A stretch of DNA of 64,000 nucleotides, from contig OU015568.1 in assembly GCA_907165135.1 (NCBI GenBank), positions 4,100,501 to 4,164,500 of the forward strand. Direction: 5' to 3'. Made by a program: the position numbers and the translations under genes. Numbering within the stretch: position 1 is the first letter of the stretch; each line of letters opens with the position of its first letter. This document shows positions 36,501 to 45,453 of the stretch, in pieces. Source of the DNA: Oikopleura dioica. Its lineage: Eukaryota > Chordata > Appendicularia > Copelata > Oikopleuridae. The notes under the pieces were generated by a model. That model saw nothing but the letters and a program-made list of their open reading frames with translations. It was not told the origin of the DNA and did not search any database.

Positions 36501-38003
36501 AACTCGAAATCTCAGATCGAGAAGCCGCTTGCGGCTTCGAGCATGTTATAAAAAAGCCGCGCTTTGCGCGGCTTAAATATATATGTCGGCTCAAAGCCGC
36601 ATGCGGCTTCTCGATCTGATATATTTAGTCTTCTTGGCTAAAAAAAGATCAATTATTTTAGGGAGATGTCTGGAACAGACAAAAAAAATTTCGACAAAAT
36701 TTGCGTGGAAATTTTCAACCAATCAGAAACCTTGATTCGGTAGCCCGGCCAATCAGTAGCCGAGTAGCCGCCCACGCAAGATTTGTCGAAATTTTTTTGT
36801 CGGTTCCAGACACCATCCCATTATTTTGGTCCTTTTTGGATGCTCATGAGTCCAATTCGTTTTTTTTTTCTTTTTTTCTTTCCGAAATTAACCTTGAGCT
36901 CTTGAGCCCTCGAATAAAAATTCCGCCAAGTTGATTCTGTCCCAAGTGTTGGCTCTTGGGCGCAAAATCAGCTTAGAAAAACACTTTCGTCAGAATGAAA
37001 ATCACCCCCTTCTGGCTTCTTCTCTAAAAAGGCGAAATCCGGCGGATTATCCTTGAGATTGAGAAAAAATTTGACAGCGCGGAAAATTGCTGTTTTGCTC
37101 CCAAGTAGTGAGCTCACTCAAAATAATCGGATAATCGGGCCAGCTTATAGACCTTTTAGCGAGGCACATGTCACAATCATTTGGTAATAACCCAGAAACA
37201 AAATCGTTCAAAGAAATAAAGTTCAATCTTTATCGCTTTTTTACTTACTGATAACACGCTTGACTCTGTAGCGCCTGCTTCCAGTTGATGTTCTAACTTC
37301 ATGAACTCCAGGGAGGACGTAGGAACGTGACGGAATGACTCTAGAATAGACGAGTTAGAGCTCCGTTCAAGTCGGCAATAAGTGGGATTTACCGATAAGG
37401 AACACAATGAGCGGCTGTGATGATCCACTTTGAGTCTTCACGCGGGCTGATGGATTAACGATGGCAAAGTTCAAAATTATTAACAAAAATATTTCGCGGA
37501 AAAATTAAATATTCCTAGAAAATTATTGTTAAAAAAGAAAGCCCGTTCCTATTATTGAACCGCCACAATCATAGGACTGAGTTTTGCCACTCAATTTTAT
37601 GAAGACCTTTAAAGAGGTTACCAATTTAAGGGACCCTTTTAACGGCTTAGGGTTAAGTTAAGGGTTAAGTTAGGGCTTATTTTTTCTTACAATTATTATT
37701 AAAATAATTAATTATTATATTTTTTTCAATTTATTTTTTGTCATAATTTTCCGAGAAAAACTCTTTCTTATTTTTATCATTCTTCAATAAAAATAAGCTT
37801 TGATAACCTTAACCTGCCAGGGCCACGATCCAGGCACGGCTTCATGACCGCCAACCAACCGCTGCGAGTCCTTACTTGTAAGTGATTCTTCCGCTTTCTT
37901 GGCCTTGTTGAACCATTTTCGATCAAGTGACCCGTAAGATCGCTGACCGCTTGTTTCTGCTGAGGATTCTTCATTTGTAATTGGTGAGAACGATCGTCGT
38001 TTT
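33553..38003 (-). CDS. Secreted trypsin-like protease with CUB domains (ovochymase-like)
   Basis: Minus-strand, many exons. A propeptide ends at DSQR, then [16 protein letters not shown] starts the S1 domain (exon 38003-37808). The disulfide segment CGGSII leads into the histidine exon TAAHC (about 37435-37393). The aspartate exon follows ([10 protein letters not shown], about 36315-36100), then GDSGGP with the catalytic serine (about 35670), TSWGIGCG and DWITK. A Thr/Ser/Pro linker leads to CUB-like units at about 34981-34680, 34576-34413 and 34362-33987 ([14 protein letters not shown]), and a short last exon 33657-33553. The architecture resembles ovochymase/oviductin. Introns at 37436-37542 (GC-AG) and 36316-37248 (933 bases, repeat-filled) are unusual. 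The signal-peptide exon lies upstream and was not found. Two junctions (near 35560 and 35900-36090) remain unresolved. Confidence 0.85.
35027..35032 (-). terminator. RNA polymerase III terminator of tRNA-Thr
   Basis: A6 on the + strand reads as T6 directly after the tRNA-Thr body on the minus strand. Confidence 0.7.
35032..35105 (-). tRNA. tRNA-Thr (AGT anticodon)
   Basis: The minus strand begins GGCCCGA and ends TCGGGCC (acceptor stem). The D arm is GGCTTAGTTGGTTAAAGC, the anticodon arm CCTGA/CTAGTAA/TCAGG (anticodon AGT), and the T arm contains GTTCAAATC. The variable loop and body match animal tRNA-Thr. It lies inside a 173-base intron (34982-35154) of the protease gene, on the same strand. 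Confidence 0.96.
36521..36612. repeat. GCCGC/GCGGC palindromes in a protease intron
   Basis: Three palindromes in about 90 bases: AAGCCGCTTGCGGCTTCGAG, AAGCCGCGCTTTGCGCGGCT and AAGCCGCATGCGGCTTCTCG, bordered by related CTCGATCTGA/CTCAGATCGAG sequences. The whole block can fold on itself. Confidence 0.7.
36667..36812. mobile_element. Short MITE in a protease intron
   Basis: TGTCTGGAACAGAC...ATTTCGACAAAATTTGCGTGG at the left is inverted at the right (CCCACGCAAGATTTGTCG...GGTTCCAGACA). Arms of about 40 bases flank about 65 bases that contain CCAATCAG twice. It is non-coding. Confidence 0.65.
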
Positions 38004-38756
38004 CTAAAATATGAAAAATTCTAAGGCCTTTTTATCTTCTAAATTTTATTTTATCCACTTCAAAGAAGAAAATTCCAAGGTCATTTTTTCAAGAATTTAA
38101 TAAGAAGGCTTTTAGGTGGTTTTAGTTCAAGAGCTCAAGCGTGGTTAATTTCAGGTTTCATTAATTCGTTTGAGCTTGACTTGAGCGCTAGAATTTCCGT
38201 TTTTTCAATATTTTTAAAATTAGCCACGTTTCCTTCCGTAAATTCCAGCCGCTAAAAATTCAGCGAAAATTCCGAAATGTCAATATCCACCTTTTTCTGT
38301 GTTTTCCGCCTGTCAGATAAATTGCGACTTGAAAGATAAAAATTGCAACATTTGAAATTCAAGATTGATAAAACTTCAAATTTGTAAACTAGGAATTGAA
38401 AGTCGACTCGTCATGTCCGCCTGATTTATGATTGCGAATGTCAAATTATGCGCAACTTCGTAACAAACTATCTAATGGTCCATTAGTAATGGATGTAAAA
38501 AAGATCAGATACAATAGTTCAGCCTTTAGTATCATAACCGTATAATTGGCCATACTTTTGTAATTGTTTTGTTTTCATCAAAATTGTTCTTTTGTTCTTA
38601 AAACGAACTGTTTAAAAACAAAGGGAATACATCCATTGTCAATTGTGCATGTTTTCTTCATTTGATCAAGGTCAATGTATTTACTTTTTGTAAATAATTT
38701 CTTTTTCACTTCCTTTTTCATTCTGTCTTTTCATTTTCCTAGGCAAATAATTCTAG
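38004..38756. other. Intergenic, between divergent genes
   Basis: AT-rich. It should contain the unseen signal-peptide exon and promoter of the protease (minus) and the promoter of the next gene (plus). No repeat was recognised. Confidence 0.4.
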
Positions 38757-38764
38757 TATATAAG
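38757..38764 (+). promoter_or_regulatory. TATA box
   Basis: TATATAAG lies 49 bases before the ATG at 38806. The spacing suits a start site about 30 bases downstream and a very short leader. Confidence 0.55.
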
Positions 38765-38805
38765 AAAAGAAGCAGGCTTTGTTCAAGTTAGTTAATTGAA
38801 AAATA

Positions 38806-39288
38806 ATGCTTTGCTACTATTGCAATTTTTCGTCCACCTCAAGGCATGAGTCGAGATGCTTGAACTGTACATCTGCGTTTCTTAATGCTCCTTTTGAGAT
38901 ACTTCAAAGCTTGTTGGACAACAATGTTGATGCGATCGATATTGATTCGATCCACAACGTGTCCAACATCATTGAAGACGATCACGATTCGGTGCAGGAA
39001 GGAATAACTACTTCTAACGGAGAAGTTGATGAACACTTTTCCGGTGGAGAGAATTCTTCCCAATCACGGAATGTCTCCCGGAAAATCTTCGGATTAAACG
39101 ATCTCGTCTGGACCCACCGCTCAACTGTCGAAAACACTGTCTTTCGACGTGGACAGGCTCTCATGTCCGCCGAGGTCGAGGGACTCGTCATCGAGATCCG
39201 CTGTGCGACCGATGCACATCTTTCCTACATCCGACCAGTTCCCGGGACGCAGAAATTCGCGATCGCCATCAAGAAAAACTCACCCTGA
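38806..39288 (+). CDS. Single-exon protein with an N-terminal Cys pair motif
   Basis: An intronless 160-residue frame beginning MLCYYCNFSSTSRHESRCLNC: two CxxC pairs that could bind zinc as a small ribbon. A central acidic Ser/Glu-rich stretch follows, and an ordered C-terminal part (FGLNDLVWTHRSTVENTVFRRG; GLVIEIRCATDAHLSYIRP). No signal or membrane segment. A TATA box precedes it. The lack of introns among intron-rich neighbours suggests a retrocopy or a tightly regulated short gene. Family not recognised. Confidence 0.6.
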   Translation: MLCYYCNFSSTSRHESRCLNCTSAFLNAPFEILQSLLDNNVDAIDIDSIHNVSNIIEDDHDSVQEGITTSNGEVDEHFSGGENSSQSRNVSRKIFGLNDLVWTHRSTVENTVFRRGQALMSAEVEGLVIEIRCATDAHLSYIRPVPGTQKFAIAIKKNSP

Positions 39289-41222
39289 GAACTCACAATT
39301 GATTGAATCTCCACATTCAAATTCGTTGAATAAGTTCTTGAGCCAAAAATACTTTTTAAAAATTTATTTCTTTATGTTTTGATTGTCTTCTTGTAAGAAA
39401 CTTTGAAAATATGAAAGGTGAAGGGCATGCCGCATGCCTGATTCGGAAGTGAATGGGAATTACCTGCTTGGCAGCTCGAAGAAAAGGTTCCATTGGTGGT
39501 GAACTCGGGGTCGACCGCATCTGGGACTCGCCGATTGGAATTCCTTAATTATTCAAATTTAAATCTTCCCCAATTATTTGCATTTTTTCGAGCGTCTTTT
39601 AGCCTTGAATTTGACTATTCATCGATTTCAAAATTCATTTACCGCCTTAGTACAAACGTCTAGATAAATTCATATTTTTGGCTCGAAATTTTTGATAAAA
39701 ATTTTTCATTTTGTTTATTTTGATTATTATAAAATTATTTTTTGAATAAAATACCTCGTTTTTCTGACTAGACTTTTATAACAGCCAAAAATTTACCTGG
39801 CTTGTTGGGCCACTTCTTATTGAAGCCATCCAATCTTGCCCAAAAACCGCATTTTCGGCAAAATATGACAGGAAAAGGCTTATTTTCATCGTCTTCTTAA
39901 AATTCTTTCCGGATTCTTTTCTCTTAGATTTATTTCGAAAACGATCAACCAAAAGAGATACTTTTAATTTCAAAGTGTATCTGTAAAATTCCGCGGCACC
40001 GCGAATCGTTCATGCGCGAGCGCTCGCGCGCGCCCTCGGAGAAGTCGCGAAAATAGACGATTTTTTTTCTTTTTTGAAGCTTTTATCTGGGGTTTTCTTG
40101 GCGAAAGTTTTACTTTGTTTATTATTTTTTCTGGCTAAAAATCATGAAAATAAATTTTAGACCGAAAAATCTTGAGTCTAAAAAAAGAACAATCACAAGT
40201 GTCAAAACGTGTTTCAAATAGCGAAATCATTGGGAAACACGGAAATGAGCGTAAACATGCTTGTTTTTCTCTCGCTTGCGATTTGGAGATTTCACATTTT
40301 ACGAAATTTAAGGCTACCACGTTGCCTGGTACTTTGAGCTCCTTATCTAGGAAGAATGTAGGCCAAGATTAGCCAGTATCTAACCCTGAGCATGCCCTGT
40401 TCTATCATCATCATACCAGGCCGTTTAAACACGAATACTTCTTGATGAATAAATCGTCATTGAGCAAAGTGTCTGACTCAAAATTTCGAGAATCTGTAAG
40501 CTCCGATTAATCTGACTCCAAGGCTGTTGCAAATTCTTGAATCTGTTCCGCGGGAAATCGGCAGGAAGGATTATCCCGTTCATTGGTTAGCAATTCCTCT
40601 CCTTATCTCCTCTCTTATGCAACATGAGAGCACAATTTTCTAGCTTGGGCAAGATTCGGGCTATTCTTCTTGAAGAGCAAACTTCTTTGGTCCTCCGAAA
40701 ATGGAGCGTTTCTAAATTTAGAATCGAAACTCGACTTTTTCGTGACGCAAATTTTTTCGAGATAGTCGGAGCTTTGCGAAAGCCATAAATCTATAAATGC
40801 TAAATTTTTATTTCAAGTTTTTAAGCGTTTTTGATTACGCTTATTAACATAAAAACACTTCAATTTTTGCCGCCTCGACTTCATACAAGGCAAATTTCAA
40901 AAGAAAAAAAAATAAAGGCCAGATCAATAGAACGATAGAGAGAAGGAATTTAGGTTTCAATGCCGAAGTAAGAAAAAAAATGCTGAGATCAACGTGTCCG
41001 TTAGCAGTTTGATTTGGTCAGATGGAATTTCGATTTGTTAAAAGAAGAAGAAGAAGCTGGTCTGCGAAGTGGTCCTGAGAGCCGAACAGCTCGAGGTATT
41101 CAGCTGCGGTTGATGCATGGCGACCCTTGTGCCGTCTCTGAGCTGATTGCTTGTGGTCGCCAAGAACCGTTTCTTTCCAGAAATAAGACTGCCATCTTGT
41201 TTTATTGAGGATAATTTACAGA
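39289..41222. other. Long gap without a recognised gene
   Basis: Almost 2 kb of AT-rich sequence. It includes a GC-rich spot with CGCGAGCGCTCGCGCGCGCC at 40015-40034. Several 60-66 codon frames on both strands lack family features. I see no complete gene. Confidence 0.5.
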
Positions 41223-42600
41223 TTAAAAGAAAGTGCCAACTCTTTCTTCGACAAACTTTGCGCATTCGTCGCGGAATTCCAAGACAATAGAATTTCCACA
41301 AAGAGCAGCTGTTGAAGGACAGTTGACAACTCCAATGTTCGTATGCATCGGCCCTCTAGGAGAAATAAATTACAGAGAAAAAAAGAGATAAAACGAACAA
41401 AAACTCAAAAAATATCGACAAAACTTGATTCAATCTGCAAAGAATCGTATCCGTTTTCAGATCACTTCCAAGGATGTAATTGTTCAGCGAATCTTCGAAT
41501 TGATGAAATACTTTGGTTTCTGAGATCAGAGTTGCAAATTTTGATTAATTTTTTTGAGCTGAGCTGAGCTGACCTGAGTAAAGATTTCTCTGTGCTGAGC
41601 TGAGCTGAGCTGTTTTTTACTGTTTTTTTGGTAGTAAAATTGTATTCAAATCATTGAGCCGAGCTGAGCTAAGTGATAATTTTCTGAGCTGAGCTAAGTG
41701 ATAATTGTCTGAGCAGAGCTGAGCAGAACAGATCATGTTCGAAAATTATTGAGCTGAACTGAGCTGAACTGAGTGAAAATTGTCTGAGGTGAGCAGATCA
41801 GATCATTTTCCAAAATCACTGAGCTTAGCTGAGCTGAGCAGCTCAGCTCACTCAGCTCAGCAAATTTGCAACTCTGTCTGAGATCATGAATGTCAGATTC
41901 GCGAGGGGGTATTGATCCGAATCATAGGTAATAACTGATTTCGTCTCAGCTGGAACTCCCACAATTCCTTGGTTGACGAGCGGGACTTCTCCATTTTGAT
42001 ATGTCTGGCCCCAGTTCGAATTCAAGCTTAAAATTTAGCAAAAGATCATTGTTAAATAAAGAGCTTACCATTCTTTTCCTGGTACAGTTGTTATCTCTGC
42101 ACTTGAAAATTTGGCTTCGAAAAAGCTCGCTATTTCGGGATCATATTTTTCGAATCCATATTGAACGCCGTATCCCAAAAAGTAGAAGGTATCGTAAAAT
42201 AACATCTGGGCATCTTACTCTTAAAACTATCCGAATCATTAATGCTGACCTTGTTGATGGACTCGTAGAAATATTTCTCAGTACAGTCAGGGTAGCAGAC
42301 ATTCTCGATATTCGCCGTAAAATTGACTCGCTCAAATGTTCCATTTTGAAAAAAGCATCCCGTGTCTTTGGTTTGGAACATCTGAACGGGTTTTTCTGAA
42401 AAGTGGTCGTTGTTGGTCTCGTTTCTTTGCTGATTGCGGGGGTAATTGATGATGACGACGATGGGCGCTCTGTGAAAAAAAGTTCAAAATTTTGAAAGAA
42501 AAGCTCGGAATTCCGAAGCTACTTTTATTTGAGAACTTTTGATAACAACGGCGTAAAAAGTCAAACACCAAAAAATCAGAATCTTCTCTTCTTTTCGCAT
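41223..42600 (-). CDS. Tandem paralog A, unrecognised secreted/membrane family
   Basis: Minus-strand gene with about five exons. The N-terminus MRKEEKILIFWCLTFYAVV is a signal or anchor. Then come FQTKDTGCFFQNGTFERVNF, ENVCYPDCTEKYFYESINK, FYDTFYFLGYGVQYGFEKYD, LNSNWGQTYQNGEVP, FHQFEDSLNNYILGS and a last exon with VNCPSTAALCGNSIVLEF ending GTFF. It aligns exon by exon with the gene at 42947-44222. The exon carrying LTFMIS/ETKVFHQF is interrupted by a 350-base hAT-like element at 41527-41876 with an 8-base duplication. Without its removal the protein would end early. The exon 1/2 junction is uncertain. Function unknown. Confidence 0.7.
41527..41876. mobile_element. hAT-like MITE inserted in an exon of paralog A
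   Basis: It begins CAGAGTTGCAAATTTTG and ends CAAATTTGCAACTCTG: terminal inverted repeats of 15 bases. TCTGAGAT is duplicated exactly at 41519-41526 and 41877-41884, an 8-base target duplication as made by hAT transposases. The inside is a degenerate array of GAGCTGAGCT and AAGTGATAATTGTCTGAG units. No transposase frame. Confidence 0.85.
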
Positions 42601-42946
42601 TTTATTTTAAATAACTAAAAAAATAATACGAATTTTGCCGATTTTTATGATCTTTTCTCTATTTTAGGAGCGAGATAGAACATAAATTTTTATTTCTGGC
42701 GCTGAAAAGAAATTATTTTAGATATGATCATGCTTTTATTTCTATTTTGAGATAATCAAAAATAGCCAACAACTCTTTTTGAATAGTAAATCGTCAGACA
42801 ATTAGTTTACAAATACAAAGACAATTTTAAAATATAAACCGTTTTGATCATGACGTCTTTTTTCTTTTTTAGGAAAGAGATCATATGCATTGTTGTAACC
42901 GTTACAATGTAACGTTTCTTTTCAGAAATAAGTTTATTTAGTAGTA

Positions 42947-44222
42947 TCAAGAGAAAGTGCCAAAGTTTTCATCAACGAATTTCAAGCATTCTTCGCGAAA
43001 CTTGAAGACGATTGAGCTTCCGCAAAGAGCACTTCGTGATGGGCAGTAAATAACGCCGATGTCTGAACGTCCAGGTCCTCTGAAACATACTTTAAAAACA
43101 GTCCAACGGGCATTAAACGAACAAATATTCGAAAAAAGTCGTCATAATTTCATTCAATCGACATAGAATCGTGTCCACTTTCATTTCACTTCCAAGGCTA
43201 TAATTTTTCAGAGACGCTTCAAATTGATGAAAGGCCTGGCTTTCTGAGACGGTAAGAGTCAAATTAGCGAGGGGAAATTCATCCGAAGAGTAGCTTATCA
43301 CGTGGTTTGTCACCTCTGGAATTCCTTCTTCTCCTTCTTTTATGTGTGGGACTTTTCCGTTCAGGAAAGTTTGCCCCCAATTCGAATTCAAACTAAAGAA
43401 AGAGGACTTTTAGATGATCTAATATCAAAAAACTACCATTTTTTCCCAGGCACGTTTGTTTTCTCCGCGGTTTGAAATTGGACATCGAAGAAGGTTGCAA
43501 TTTCTTTGTCATATTTCATAAATCCGTTTTGAATTCCGTGTCCGAAAAATTGAAATGTATCGTAAAACAACATCTAAAGAAAGCTTTCTTCGTACAAATA
43601 AGATTTGAAAATGGACCTGGTTGATAGACTCGTAGAAATAAGACTCAGTACAGTCAGGGTAACAGACATTTTCGAGATCCGCTGTAAAACTGACTCGCTC
43701 AAATGTTCCATTTTGAAAGAAGCATCCCGTGTCTTTGGTGATGAACATTCTGACCAGATTTGCAAATTTTGATTAATTTTTCTGAGCTGAGCTGGACATT
43801 TTCAGAGGTCATTGAGCGGAGCTGAGCTGAGCTAAGTGATAATTGTCTGAGCTAAGCTGAGCAGATCAGATCATTTTCCAAAATCACTGAGCTGAGCTGA
43901 GCTGAGCGACTGCTCAGCTCACTCAGCCAGCTCAGCTCAGCAAATTTGCAATTCTGATTCTGACTGGCTCTTCTGGAGATCCATCGTCCGCTATTTCGCT
44001 CGTTGGGGTCGAGAGCAAATGCGAAGGAACCTGGTTACAATTTATGATGATAACTATTGGCGTTCTTTCACAAAGTTCTGGCAAATTGGAAAAGCTAATA
44101 ATTATTTTTTCCCTTTTTAAAAATAAGTTTTTAAATTAATTAATTTTAGAACTTTTCATGATAACCCCGTAAAAAATCAGGCACAAAATCGCCAACCTCT
44201 TCTCTTCATTCTTAATTTTCAT
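42947..44222 (-). CDS. Tandem paralog B, unrecognised secreted/membrane family
   Basis: Sister of the gene at 41223-42600 with the same exon plan. Exon 1 encodes KNEEKRLAILCLIFYGVI, a signal or anchor. Later exons read FITKDTGCFFQNGTFERVSF, ENVCYPDCTESYFYESINQ, FYDTFQFFGHGIQNGFMKYD, LNSNWGQTFLNGKVP, FHQFEASLKNYSLGS and a last exon with YCPSRSALCGSSIVFKF ending GTFS. Introns within the clear part are about 43-46 bases and GT-AG. A second copy of the hAT-like MITE (43755-43956) splits the exon between EEPVR and MFITKDTGC, at a different point from paralog A. Cysteine positions are conserved between the two, suggesting disulfides. Confidence 0.7.
43755..43956. mobile_element. hAT-like MITE inserted in an exon of paralog B
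   Basis: It begins CAGATTTGCAAATTTTG and ends CAAATTTGCAATTCTG, flanked by an exact 8-base duplication ATTCTGAC (43747-43754 and 43957-43964). It is the same family and orientation as the 41527-41876 element but only 202 bases, with fewer internal GAGCT units. Confidence 0.85.
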
Positions 44223-44581
44223 TTTTGACAAAGAATGTAGAAAAATAAGGACGATCGAGCGGATGTGATGAAGATCAGTCAACGCTCGAATAGACGGAGT
44301 AATTGTGAAGGAGGACGTTATAGAGAGAAAATCTTGATAATTTTTTCTCTCAAGAAAAGTGTTCTCAGAATATTTCATCTCTTGTACTCTTCGTTAAAAC
44401 GGTGAGTTGCTAATTTATCTTTGCTGAATTGAGAATTATCCACCTGGTACGATTATTTCTATTTTATAATGTTTTCCAGCTTAAAAAACAAAGCTTGATT
44501 GACGATTTCGAAAATATAACAAATTCAGAAAGAAACCATAACTTATGACGGTATTTATTTTATTCAATTTTTGAAGAATAA
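44223..44581. other. Intergenic gap
   Basis: AT-rich spacer between paralog B's start and the next minus-strand gene's stop; nothing recognised. Confidence 0.5.
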
Positions 44582-44996
44582 CTAATTTTGCAGCATCATC
44601 ATTAGCCCAGCAAAAAAAAGAGTCCGCAAGGCTGCGACTCCATTGCCAATGGCAGAACTTGGAGCAGAAAAGAGCTCTGCAAGTCGAGCTTTGACAGCAT
44701 CCAGACCTCCTCGAACGTCGATTTCGTGTTGGAGAATTTCGTTATCAGTTGTTTCCAAAGTCTCGAGAAACTCATCTGCTCCTCCAACGACGTCTAAAGC
44801 TTGCTTGATCAAGGGTTTATTTAGATCCGCTTTTGAATAAAACATTACTTTCGCTAACCCTCTCCTGAGCCGTATCTGGGTGCGCTCCTTTCTCCATCAC
44901 CCTTTGAAGGACTCCTACAATCACAGAATTGTCCTCTGCTTCAGCCAAGTTTGCTGAACCAAGAGCAAAAACGGCCAAAAACTTAAAAAGCTTCAT
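44582..44996 (-). CDS. Small secreted, probably GPI-anchored protein
   Basis: Two exons (44996-44859, 44803-44582) joined by a 55-base GT-AG intron give 119 residues. A signal peptide (KLFKFLAVFALGSANLAEA) is followed by a helical, acidic region (ADEFLETLETTDNEILQHE; GGLDAVKARLAELF). The end is a small-residue patch (SAPSSAIGNG) followed by a hydrophobic tail (AALRTLFFAGLMMMLQN), the layout of a GPI-attachment signal. There are no cysteines in the mature part. I do not recognise it. Confidence 0.65.
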
Positions 44997-45453
44997 TTTC
45001 TCTCAATCGTGCAGATCTGACGCTCTGATTCCTAGCTCCTGATTATCATCAAATACGATACATTTTATAGCAAGCCGTCCAAGGGAATAATAATAAAAAT
45101 ACTCGGATTTTGCAAAATCGGCGAAAATATTTATTTATCACGCCGATAAAATGATTGATGTTAGGTTTCAAACCAGAGTCACATTTAACCTTTGACGCTC
45201 GGTTTAATGAAGGGTACTCTTTGCCATTTCTTCTTATTAGGAAATTGGATAGGGTTTCTCAGGAAAATCAGAAAGAAATTCATGATAAGCAGTTTTTATA
45301 AATAATTTATTGGCTTATTTTTAGGGTGGGCAAAAAACGGAGGCCAAAAATTGGCCTGCTTTTTGAGTAAGAAATCAGAAATGGTACTTTTTTGCCAACC
45401 CTATATTATATAGGCTATATATCTATGTACAGATGACGTGAAAGGTCGAAGCT
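44997..45453. other. Intergenic gap
   Basis: AT-rich, between two minus-strand genes; it should contain the promoter of the GPI-type gene. No repeat or gene recognised. Confidence 0.5.

Noticed and set aside
37640-37680. TTAGGG-like stretch (TTAGGGTTAAGTTAAGGG)
   Set aside because: Too short and irregular for an interstitial telomere; AT-rich sequence with GGG by chance or old decay.
39776-39973. 65-codon minus-strand basic frame
   Set aside because: No ATG start and no support from splice sites or family features.
41570-41870. GAGCT repeats as an independent satellite
   Set aside because: They are bounded exactly by terminal inverted repeats and a target duplication, so they are the inside of a MITE.
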